This document shows positions 1 through 5,166 of a stretch of 5,166 bases of DNA, one piece after another. The first letter of the stretch is position 1, and every line of letters begins with the position of its first letter. A model generated the notes under the pieces. The model was given only the letters and a program-made list of their open reading frames with translations. It ran no database searches and was not told where the DNA came from. Position numbers and translations under genes: made by a program. Source of the DNA: Rickettsiales bacterium (lineage in GTDB: Bacteria > Pseudomonadota > Alphaproteobacteria > Rickettsiales > Rickettsiaceae); contig CANGHM010000049.1 of assembly GCA_947453775.1 (NCBI GenBank), positions 1 through 5,166 of the forward strand. Reading direction: 5' to 3'.

Positions 1-156
1 CATTGTTTTGTTATTTGGTGCAAAACCCCCGATAGCTCCAGTTAAATAAAACAAGCCATTTTGACTAGCAAAAACATGAGCCGGATTAATAAGATTATAG
101 CTTGCTAAAATAAAGGTAGTGCAAAGAAAGGATTTAAAATGTTTTGTGTTTTTCAT
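1..156 (-). CDS. Secreted, probable outer-membrane beta-barrel protein (N-terminal part, runs off left edge)
   Basis: An open frame reads from an ATG at 156 down to base 1 without a stop, giving 52 codons. The product begins MKNTKHFKSFLCTTFILASY: a basic start and a hydrophobic stretch, ending in a signal-peptidase-I-like site around residue 30 (HVFA-SQNG). What follows, GLFYLTGAIGGFAPNNKTM, has the alternating aromatic/glycine character of the first strand of small outer-membrane beta-barrel proteins, including surface antigens of Rickettsiales. That family placement is inferred from a very short stretch. The start lies 28 nt downstream of the GTPase stop on the same strand, so the two could share a transcript. 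No Shine-Dalgarno sequence is visible; the leader is almost pure A/T. The rest of the gene lies outside the window, so length and function cannot be judged. Export is much surer than the barrel assignment. Confidence 0.72.
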   Translation of the reverse strand, partial: MKNTKHFKSFLCTTFILASYNLINPAHVFASQNGLFYLTGAIGGFAPNNKTM

Positions 157-184
157 AATAATTAATGTATAAAATTTATATTTT

Positions 185-1711
185 TTAGACTAAGTTAGTA
201 TCCTGACCAGCTGAATCAATATCAAACATTTGATGAATATCAAAACCTGGATTTTCTTGTTTAATGATCTCTACCGTGTTTAGCATCTGGCTAGGAGATA
301 AACCAGTTTCGTCTAATATTTTTTGCTGTTGTTTAGAAGTTAGGTTCAAAAAATCATTATCGTATTTGATTTTGTTATGAAATATTGAACAGACATGATA
401 TTTTGTCGTATAAGTATTGTTAACAACAGGAGCTCTAGACGACAAAGCTTTAATTTGCTTTTGCAGTTCTTGATTTTGTTCTGCAGTTAACTCAATTTGC
501 TTTTTCAAATCATCACCCATTATTGAAACAAACTTCGTTCCTATAGTTGAGACCTCATCTAAGATATGATAAAAGCCTTTACTGATATTATCGTTTTTAT
601 GATGCGGTTGGAGATGCTGTATAAAATTAATGTAAGTAAGCTGTAAATCTATTGCTGCCATTTTGTTTTTAGGGTTAATATTATGCAAAAGCAAAATTTT
701 CTGTGTCATTTTCGAAACCACTGAAGGCTGAGAGGAATTTTGCATTATGACATTCAAGTAATTTTTAGTAGCAACAGTTTTGTCATTTAATGATTTAATA
801 TCAACCTTAGCATCTAAAGAGTTAATATAGTATTTATTTATTAAATTGCTAATTTCTTTCAATTGAGCAACAATATTTTGCGAAACTTCTTCGCGCCATT
901 CATAAACTACTTCATGAGCTTGAGCAGATAGCACTATGTTTGCCTTGGGATTTTGCGTATATTGCAAAGCATTTATTACATCTATTGTTTCTTTTGACAC
1001 AAGTGGCCTTGGGCCAGTCTGTCCAGGAGCGTAAAAAAGAAGTATGTTACCTTTATTGTAAATTATATTTTTTACAAGTTCTCGCTCTTGATTGTTAAGG
1101 CCAGATAATCCACCTTGCGGCTCAAGCTCGCTAATTAAAAAATCTTTAAAATCTTCTAGTCTAGAAACTGGGCTAACTTTGCTAATAACCAAAAACATAC
1201 TTTTAGCAGCATCGGTAATATTAGGAAAAAGTTGCGTAACTTTTTTGATTAATTCTGTAAAGGTATTTAAACGATCTTGAAATTCTGACGCTTTACAAAC
1301 AACTATCACCTTGACCCTTTGGGCAAGTTCAAAAATATGCTTAATATAATATGCATTGGCTATTTCTTGCTCTACACCGCGGGTGTCATCAAAACCAGGA
1401 CAGTCAAAATATGTAAGACCTCTTTGAGGGTCAAAATATTTACCAGGCACCGTGGTTCCAGAAGCTCCGCCTGAAACAATTTTTATATCTCCCACATTCT
1501 CTTCAGCTTCAATAATCAATTCTCCTGGGAATCCCTTTCGCACAGCTTTAAGTTTCGCTCCCGCTAAACAGTTAATTAAAGTACTTTTACCATGACCAGT
1601 TCGGCCAATTACCATTATTGCATTTTGAACTTTTGCCGTTCCCAGCTTGAACAAACCTTCTTGAATTAAATTTTGAATTTGCCCCGTGGAATCATAAACA
1701 CTTCGTTTCAT
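185..1711 (-). CDS. Large P-loop GTPase of the TRAFAC septin/AIG1-like type with helical C-terminal region
   Basis: The 508-residue product starts with a GTP-binding domain (about residues 28-235). Visible motifs are G1/Walker A GRTGHGKS at 36-43, a G2 candidate threonine pair T86-T87, G3 DCPG at 103-106 followed by FDDTRG, a beta strand ending in the 'R-L' pair (147-148) typical of AIG1-like relatives, and a G5-like strand ILLFYAPG (223-230). The expected G4 (N/TKxD) is replaced by SKVS at 177-180, so guanine specificity is uncertain. Residues 260-425 look largely helical, with a probable coiled coil at about 398-424, and the last 80 residues match nothing I know. No signal peptide or membrane segment is evident, so the protein is cytosolic or delivered by a leaderless route. 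The ATG at 1711 has only a weak, tightly spaced AGGT (1715-1718). This architecture is commoner in eukaryotes and in bacteria living in eukaryotes. A role in host membrane manipulation or self-assembly is possible but unproven. Confidence 0.85.
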   Translation of the reverse strand: MKRSVYDSTGQIQNLIQEGLFKLGTAKVQNAIMVIGRTGHGKSTLINCLAGAKLKAVRKGFPGELIIEAEENVGDIKIVSGGASGTTVPGKYFDPQRGLTYFDCPGFDDTRGVEQEIANAYYIKHIFELAQRVKVIVVCKASEFQDRLNTFTELIKKVTQLFPNITDAAKSMFLVISKVSPVSRLEDFKDFLISELEPQGGLSGLNNQERELVKNIIYNKGNILLFYAPGQTGPRPLVSKETIDVINALQYTQNPKANIVLSAQAHEVVYEWREEVSQNIVAQLKEISNLINKYYINSLDAKVDIKSLNDKTVATKNYLNVIMQNSSQPSVVSKMTQKILLLHNINPKNKMAAIDLQLTYINFIQHLQPHHKNDNISKGFYHILDEVSTIGTKFVSIMGDDLKKQIELTAEQNQELQKQIKALSSRAPVVNNTYTTKYHVCSIFHNKIKYDNDFLNLTSKQQQKILDETGLSPSQMLNTVEIIKQENPGFDIHQMFDIDSAGQDTNLV

Positions 1712-1751
1712 TTTACCTATAAATTAAAGTTAAACATAAAATATAACTTAG

Positions 1752-1780
1752 AGTATACTTACTGGTGATTTTTTTATTAA
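1752..1780 (-). promoter_or_regulatory. Candidate sigma70 promoter of the GTPase gene
   Basis: On the minus strand TTAATA (1775-1780) is followed after 17 nt by TATACT (1752-1757): four of six and five of six matches to the -35 and -10 consensus. Transcription would begin near 1745, giving a leader of about 34 nt before the ATG at 1711. In such an AT-rich region chance matches are common, so this is only a candidate. If real, it means the GTPase does not depend on readthrough from the upstream gene. Confidence 0.33.
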
Positions 1781-1841
1781 TTCTAAGTAAAACGATGAGC
1801 TTAAAAAATTACAGAGTTTGGTAAATATAGCACACCCCCAT

Positions 1842-1868
1842 GCCAAATAGCTCACAAGCCAACTAGCT
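1842..1868. repeat. Two-copy imperfect direct repeat within a GC-richer intergenic patch
   Basis: GCCAAATAGCT (1842-1852) recurs as GCCAACTAGCT (1858-1868), ten of eleven bases identical with a 16-bp period. It sits in the 172-nt gap between the GTPase and the upstream helical-protein gene. The surrounding 1830-1880 stretch is clearly richer in G+C than the rest of the gap. I see no strong hairpin followed by a T-run that would mark a terminator for the upstream gene. The rest of the gap is AT-rich and holds only the candidate promoter. Confidence 0.35.
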
Positions 1869-1883
1869 GGTGAAGATGCAGAT

Positions 1884-2777
1884 TTAAGTATTATTATTGT
1901 GGCCAATGGTGCTAAAATAGTCCTGATACTCTGCTTGATTCACCCAGTCAGAATGATAGGTACTACTGATCTGCGACTCTCCAGATTCTTCCATCAAATC
2001 CTCTAGGTCTTCTTCATCAAATTCTTGAGCGATAGGCAGATACTCAAATATACTTTCTTTTAACATATCTTGAAAATCTTTTGTGCAACGACTGTTAGAT
2101 ACCACAGATTGTAAATTATTAAATAATTGGGCGTATGATAGTTGATTTTGATTCTCAATGCGCTCCTCATCTGCAGGATTCATTATACAACCGATGACTA
2201 TATCCGTTAAAGACTGAACCTTATCTTCATCCAACTTAACCCCCAATGCTTTGTATGCAATAATCAAATCGTCTAAAATATGTAAATCGATAGTTTCATC
2301 AGGATTATTTGGAGCAAAGGTGTATAAGGGTTTGCGCTCAAAAAATTCCTTAAAATTATTCCGCATGTAATTATCAAAATAATTAGCATTAATGTGAGCA
2401 TAACCCAATAGCTGTTTGATAAATGCTATGGTTTCTTTGTGGTCGTATATATTAATTGAGGCATTGAAACTAGCATTTGTTAAAATTGCCACTAGCGAAT
2501 AGCACAAGTACTCATACCAGACTTTAGATAAGCATTGTTTAGCTTTATGCAGCAAGGGTGGGCATAAATTTTTGATTTCATGTGCGCTTGACTCATCGAA
2601 ATATTTTGCCTCTTCTATTAACTCAACAATATCGTCGATCAAATACTTTGGCTCTTTGTAACAATCTCCTTTTAAGGTAACTTTATTGCCTTTTGAAATA
2701 AATTGCATAGCTAAATCTTTGAACTGTTGGGCTAAATATTTTATACGCACCTGCGGATTCAGAATTAATGTTTTCAT
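1884..2777 (-). CDS. Unrecognised helical acidic-tailed protein, 297 aa
   Basis: I do not recognise a family. The ATG at 2777 is chosen because AGGA (2783-2786) lies 5 nt upstream of it. The frame can be extended by eight codons to a TTG at 2801, but that start has no ribosome binding site and crowds the AT palindrome upstream. The product looks mostly alpha-helical, with no signal peptide and no convincing transmembrane segment; the hydrophobic stretch near 88-100 (YEYLCYSLVAILT) is probably a buried helix. Near the C-terminus is a strongly acidic segment (about 253-268, DEEDLEDLMEESGES), followed by a polar tail ending in GHNNNT. Six cysteines are scattered without a metal-binding pattern. 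It is the first minus-strand gene from the divergent intergenic region, upstream of the GTPase. A soluble cytoplasmic protein or a secreted effector would both fit; nothing in the sequence decides. Confidence 0.75.
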   Translation of the reverse strand: MKTLILNPQVRIKYLAQQFKDLAMQFISKGNKVTLKGDCYKEPKYLIDDIVELIEEAKYFDESSAHEIKNLCPPLLHKAKQCLSKVWYEYLCYSLVAILTNASFNASINIYDHKETIAFIKQLLGYAHINANYFDNYMRNNFKEFFERKPLYTFAPNNPDETIDLHILDDLIIAYKALGVKLDEDKVQSLTDIVIGCIMNPADEERIENQNQLSYAQLFNNLQSVVSNSRCTKDFQDMLKESIFEYLPIAQEFDEEDLEDLMEESGESQISSTYHSDWVNQAEYQDYFSTIGHNNNT

Positions 2778-2782
2778 AATTA

Positions 2783-2786
2783 TCCT
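2783..2786 (-). promoter_or_regulatory. Shine-Dalgarno AGGA that fixes the start of the helical-protein gene
   Basis: AGGA on the minus strand lies 5 nt before the ATG at 2777. It is the clearest ribosome binding site in the window and favours that ATG over the upstream TTG at 2801. Confidence 0.65.
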
Positions 2787-2803
2787 ATTTAATATATTCA
2801 AGA

Positions 2804-2819
2804 TATACTATATAGTATA
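2804..2819. promoter_or_regulatory. Perfect 16-bp AT palindrome overlapping a probable -10 element
   Basis: TATACTATATAGTATA is its own reverse complement. On the minus strand its proximal half reads TATACT (2814-2819), a good -10 placed to give a leader of about 30 nt to the ATG at 2777. A -35 is poor: TTGCTT at 2839-2844 has a 19-nt spacer. The symmetry would suit a dimeric DNA-binding protein acting as an autoregulatory operator, but AT palindromes arise readily by chance in this composition. The other half could form a plus-strand -10, though no matching -35 is seen for it. Confidence 0.35.
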
Positions 2820-2875
2820 ATAATTTAACCTAAAATTAAAGCAAAATTATTGGCTTAGATAAGTGTGATTTTTGC

Positions 2876-2982
2876 TATAGTCAATTGATTTGAGATTTGC
2901 AACTTGCCCACTCACTTTAGCCTATGCGCAGTAGCGCTAAAGGCATTGCTTATAGTATCAAGCTTCAACTGAATTGACTATA
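2876..2982. repeat. 107-bp long imperfect palindrome with 11-bp perfect terminal inverted repeats (MITE/RPE-like)
   Basis: The ends are TATAGTCAATT (2876-2886) and AATTGACTATA (2972-2982), perfect reverse complements. Pairing continues inward with a few mismatches (ATTTGA.ATTTG against CAAGC.TCAACT), then GCAA(ct)TGC at 2899-2907 against GCATTGC at 2943-2949. The core is a perfect 7-bp stem, CTTTAGC (2915-2921) with GCTAAAG (2936-2942), around a GC-rich loop. The right arm has about nine extra bases (near 2950-2958). The core is richer in G+C than the flanks. Because the neighbouring genes diverge, a terminator role is unlikely. The TA-rich tips fit a TA-targeting (IS630/Tc1-mariner-like) miniature element, and the size fits rickettsial palindromic elements; both identities are inferences. 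Confidence 0.7.
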
Positions 2983-3016
2983 TTAGTAATAATTTTTATT
3001 CAATATGTAATCAATT

Positions 3017-3046
3017 TTAAGATGAAGTATTGCGATTTATGATAAT
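3017..3046 (+). promoter_or_regulatory. Candidate promoter of the RND efflux operon
   Basis: TTAAGA (3017-3022) and GATAAT (3041-3046) are separated by 18 nt and match the sigma70 -35 and -10 consensus at four of six and five of six positions. Initiation near 3053 would leave a leader of about 45 nt before the adaptor ATG. It lies between the palindromic repeat and the gene. The AT-rich context keeps confidence modest. No clear repressor operator (for example of TetR type) is seen next to it. Confidence 0.33.
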
Positions 3047-3097
3047 CTAAGATAGCTTAATAAAATAAAGTAGTATTAAATTATTCATAAATCAGCT

Positions 3098-4126
3098 ATG
3101 AAAAATATTATCATTAAAAGCATTATTATTTTGATGTTTTTTCAAATTTCCACTTCGCTTTTTGCCGCGCATTTAGTTGTGCCAGTGAAGATAGCTCAAT
3201 GCCAGGAGCAAGAAATTTATGATACTTACCATGCTATTGGCAAAGCTAGTAATAGTAAAAGGAAGGATTTTTTAGCTAACATTAGTGGGGTCATAGATTT
3301 TATTACTCCCAACCAAGGGGCAAAAGTGAGCGCTGGGCAAACTGTGCTAATTATTGAAAAGGATTTAGCACAAACAACTAAAACTAGAGCGGAAAAAGCT
3401 TATCAAGAAGCCCAGCTGAATTTAACCCGAAGCCTGAGTTTATATAAAGACAAAGTAATTAGCTCCCAGGAGTTAGAAAAAGCACAAATTGATGCCAATA
3501 ATGCTAAGCTAGATAGGGAAAAAGCTAAAAATTTATATGAAGATATGGTAATGATCGCACCTTTTGACGGCATCATGGGTAGCGTTACTTATTCAGAGGG
3601 AGAGTATGTTAGCGCCAAACAAGCTAGTCCTGAAGTGCTTTTTAGCATTATCGATGTTAAATCACCTATGATTGCTAATTTTTATTTGCCAGAAAATTTG
3701 TTAAATAAGATACACAATGGCGCAAAAGTTAATATCTCCTATCAAAATCATACTATATCAGCAAGTGTGATGTTTGCATCTGCATATATTTCTGCTGCCA
3801 ATGGTGGATTTTTAACTAAAGTATTAATTGAGCAAAACAGTCAAATTCCCGATGGTGCTTTTGTGGAGGCGCAATTTATGCTAGATGCTCGCAACGCATT
3901 GATGGTTCCGGAAGAGTCAGTCCAGCAAAATATGAATAATAACACCTCTGAAAGCATTATTTATTTAGTGGAAAACCAGCAAGCCAAAGCTCTACCAATT
4001 CAAATTGGAGTAAGGCAAAAAGGCATGATCGAGGTAATTTCGAAAGAATTAAATAAATCTTGCGTGATAGTGAAAGAAGGAATATACAAACTTTACAATG
4101 GCGCAAAAGTTCAAATTATACAATAA
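3098..4126 (+). CDS. RND efflux periplasmic adaptor (membrane fusion protein, AcrA/HlyD-type)
   Basis: The 342-residue product bridges an inner-membrane RND pump and an outer-membrane channel of the TolC type. Residues 1-23 form a signal peptide or N-terminal anchor (cleavage likely at LFA-AHLV); there is no lipobox cysteine, unlike AcrA. The two lipoyl half-motifs are at about 57-88 (ISGVIDFITPNQGAKVSAGQ) and 151-172 (APFDGIMGSVTYSEGEYV), flanking an alpha-hairpin at about 91-148. The hairpin tip carries R111, L115 and S122 in the exact RxxxLxxxxxxS spacing known to contact TolC-type channels. A beta-barrel domain (about 188-265) and a membrane-proximal domain starting at VPEESV (270-275) complete it. 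Length is a little under AcrA (about 397 aa), in the range of shorter alphaproteobacterial adaptors. The ATG has no visible Shine-Dalgarno sequence, but it is the only start that retains the signal peptide. The RND permease follows 11 nt downstream. Confidence 0.93.
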   Translation: MKNIIIKSIIILMFFQISTSLFAAHLVVPVKIAQCQEQEIYDTYHAIGKASNSKRKDFLANISGVIDFITPNQGAKVSAGQTVLIIEKDLAQTTKTRAEKAYQEAQLNLTRSLSLYKDKVISSQELEKAQIDANNAKLDREKAKNLYEDMVMIAPFDGIMGSVTYSEGEYVSAKQASPEVLFSIIDVKSPMIANFYLPENLLNKIHNGAKVNISYQNHTISASVMFASAYISAANGGFLTKVLIEQNSQIPDGAFVEAQFMLDARNALMVPEESVQQNMNNNTSESIIYLVENQQAKALPIQIGVRQKGMIEVISKELNKSCVIVKEGIYKLYNGAKVQIIQ

Positions 4127-4132
4127 TTGTAT
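4118..4132. repeat. Perfect 7+7 inverted repeat across the adaptor stop codon
   Basis: ATACAAT (4118-4124) and ATTGTAT (4126-4132) are perfect reverse complements around one base. The repeat spans the adaptor's TAA (4124-4126) and ends 5 nt before the permease ATG, where a Shine-Dalgarno sequence would be expected and none is seen. As RNA it could form only a 5-bp, AT-rich stem with a 5-nt loop, too weak for a terminator. Confidence 0.4.
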
Positions 4133-4137
4133 CTGCT

Positions 4138-5166
4138 ATGTTTTTATCTGAAAAATGTATTCAAAAACCTGTGCTAGCCACAGTACTAAGCTTAGTGATA
4201 ATCTTGGTAGGTCTAGTATGTTTTAGCAAACTAAGCATTCGTGGAGCGCCAGATGTGGACCCACCAATTATTACGGTTACCTCGGTATACACAGGTGCTA
4301 ATGCACAGTACATGGAGCAAAACGTTACCAATATTTTAGAGCAAGCTATACGCACTATTAAAGATGTAGATTATATTACCTCTTATAGCGCTATTGGTAG
4401 CTCGAAAATTAATATTTTCTTCAAACTTGATGCTAATATAAATACGGCTTTAAGCGATGTGCGCTCGCAAATCTCTTCGGCCTCTTTCCAGCTACCTAAC
4501 AACATGCAAATGCCCCAAGCAGCAAAACAAAATGGCGATAGTGCACCTAGCATTTTTTTAATTATTAAAAGCGATAAGCTTGATGCCCTAGATTTAACTG
4601 ACCTGGCGCAAAAACAAATTGTTTTACAATTGCAAAGAATCGATTCAGTTGGTAGCGCAGCAATATATGGGGCTCAGTACTACACAGTCAAAATTAATCT
4701 TGATCCAGTTAAAATTTATCAATATCAAATTCAGATACCAGAATTAGTAGCAACTATTGAGCAGCAAAATATCGACTATCCAAGCGGATTGATTAAAAGC
4801 CAAAAGCTTAATTTTGTGGTCAATGTAAATTCTAGAATTATTCAACCCAAAGATTTTGCCAATATAGTAATCGCTAATAAAGCTGGAAGAATAATAAAAT
4901 TAAGCGATGTTGCAAAAGTGGAGTTCGATGCAGCAGAGCTAGATACCATACTGCGCTGCAATGGGCAAAAAGCTGTAGCAATAGGTTTAATTAAGCAATC
5001 AAAAGCCAATATTTTAGATCTTTCCACTCAAGTAAAAGCCACCCTACCCCAAATTCAAAACTCTTTGCCTGAAGGTGTAACTATCGAGATACGCTATGAT
5101 CAATCCACCCCAACTAAAACCTCGATTAATGCAGTTTTTAGGGCAATTTTTGAAAGTATTTTTTTA
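4138..5166 (+). CDS. RND-family efflux permease (N-terminal 343 residues, runs off right edge)
   Basis: This is the inner-membrane, proton-driven pump of a tripartite exporter (AcrB/HAE1-like superfamily). The frame is open from the ATG at 4138 to the last base. TM1 is at about residues 10-30 (PVLATVLSLVIILVGLVCF). The family signature follows at 38-43 (PDVDPP), then ITVTSVYTGANAQYMEQNVTN-type sequence matching the YPGA..EV.VT block of these pumps. The first periplasmic porter and docking portion occupies about 35-328. The visible sequence stops at NAVFRAIFESIFL, the beginning of TM2. Family members are about 1,000-1,050 residues, so about two thirds is missing, including the TM4 proton-relay acids, and function cannot be verified here. 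The gene starts 11 nt after the adaptor stop without a recognisable Shine-Dalgarno sequence, which suggests translational coupling. Substrate cannot be inferred. Confidence 0.93.
   Translation, partial: MFLSEKCIQKPVLATVLSLVIILVGLVCFSKLSIRGAPDVDPPIITVTSVYTGANAQYMEQNVTNILEQAIRTIKDVDYITSYSAIGSSKINIFFKLDANINTALSDVRSQISSASFQLPNNMQMPQAAKQNGDSAPSIFLIIKSDKLDALDLTDLAQKQIVLQLQRIDSVGSAAIYGAQYYTVKINLDPVKIYQYQIQIPELVATIEQQNIDYPSGLIKSQKLNFVVNVNSRIIQPKDFANIVIANKAGRIIKLSDVAKVEFDAAELDTILRCNGQKAVAIGLIKQSKANILDLSTQVKATLPQIQNSLPEGVTIEIRYDQSTPTKTSINAVFRAIFESIFL

Noticed and set aside
1092..1280. 62-codon plus-strand open frame
   Set aside because: It lies entirely antisense to the GTPase domain, whose motifs are intact, and has no ribosome binding site or recognisable product.
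1851..1873. Possible terminator hairpin (CTCAC...GTGAAG) after the helical-protein gene
   Set aside because: The stem is short and bulged, and no T-run follows on the minus strand, so it does not look like an intrinsic terminator.
2778..2801. Eight-codon N-terminal extension of the helical protein from a TTG
   Set aside because: A TTG start without a Shine-Dalgarno sequence is less likely than the ATG at 2777, which has AGGA at ideal spacing.
2876..2982. Bidirectional terminator interpretation of the long palindrome
   Set aside because: Both flanking genes are transcribed away from it, so no transcript end is expected there, and T-runs do not follow the stems.
4161..4355. 64-codon minus-strand open frame
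   Set aside because: It is a shadow on the opposite strand of the RND permease N-terminus, which carries unmistakable family signatures.
4842..5027. 61-codon minus-strand open frame
   Set aside because: It is antisense to the periplasmic portion of the RND permease, with no supporting start signal or protein character.

Overview
This is an AT-rich window (roughly one third G+C by eye) carrying five protein genes. Two of them run off the window edges. The low G+C, the short MKN-type signal peptides, a large eukaryote-style GTPase, a surface-barrel-type secreted protein and a roughly 107-bp palindromic repeat together suggest an alphaproteobacterial intracellular symbiont or parasite, with a Rickettsiales-like lineage as the best guess. 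No rRNA or marker gene is present to prove this.

Left half (1-2801, all on the minus strand). In transcription order it holds: an unrecognised, mostly helical acidic protein (1884-2777, start corrected to an ATG with a good ribosome binding site); a 172-nt gap with a candidate promoter and a locally GC-richer patch; a 508-residue P-loop GTPase of the septin/AIG1/'G-domain' type with a long helical C-terminus (185-1711); and, 28 nt further, the first 52 codons of a secreted, probably outer-membrane beta-barrel protein (1-156) that continues off the left edge.

Centre (2802-3097). This is the divergent intergenic region between the minus-strand and plus-strand genes. It contains a perfect 16-bp AT palindrome at the promoter of the left-hand gene, a long imperfect palindrome (2876-2982) with perfect 11-bp terminal inverted repeats that looks like a MITE or rickettsial-palindrome-type repeat, and a plausible promoter for the efflux genes.

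Right half (3098-5166, plus strand). An RND efflux operon: the periplasmic adaptor (342 aa, with the RxxxLxxxxxxS hairpin-tip motif that contacts TolC) is followed after 11 nt by the inner-membrane RND permease, of which the first 343 residues are present (TM1, most of the first periplasmic porter region, and the first residues of TM2). No outer-membrane channel gene is visible, so a TolC homologue would have to be encoded elsewhere. The efflux half is conventional. The GTPase, the unknown helical protein and the palindromic repeat are the parts that merit attention.
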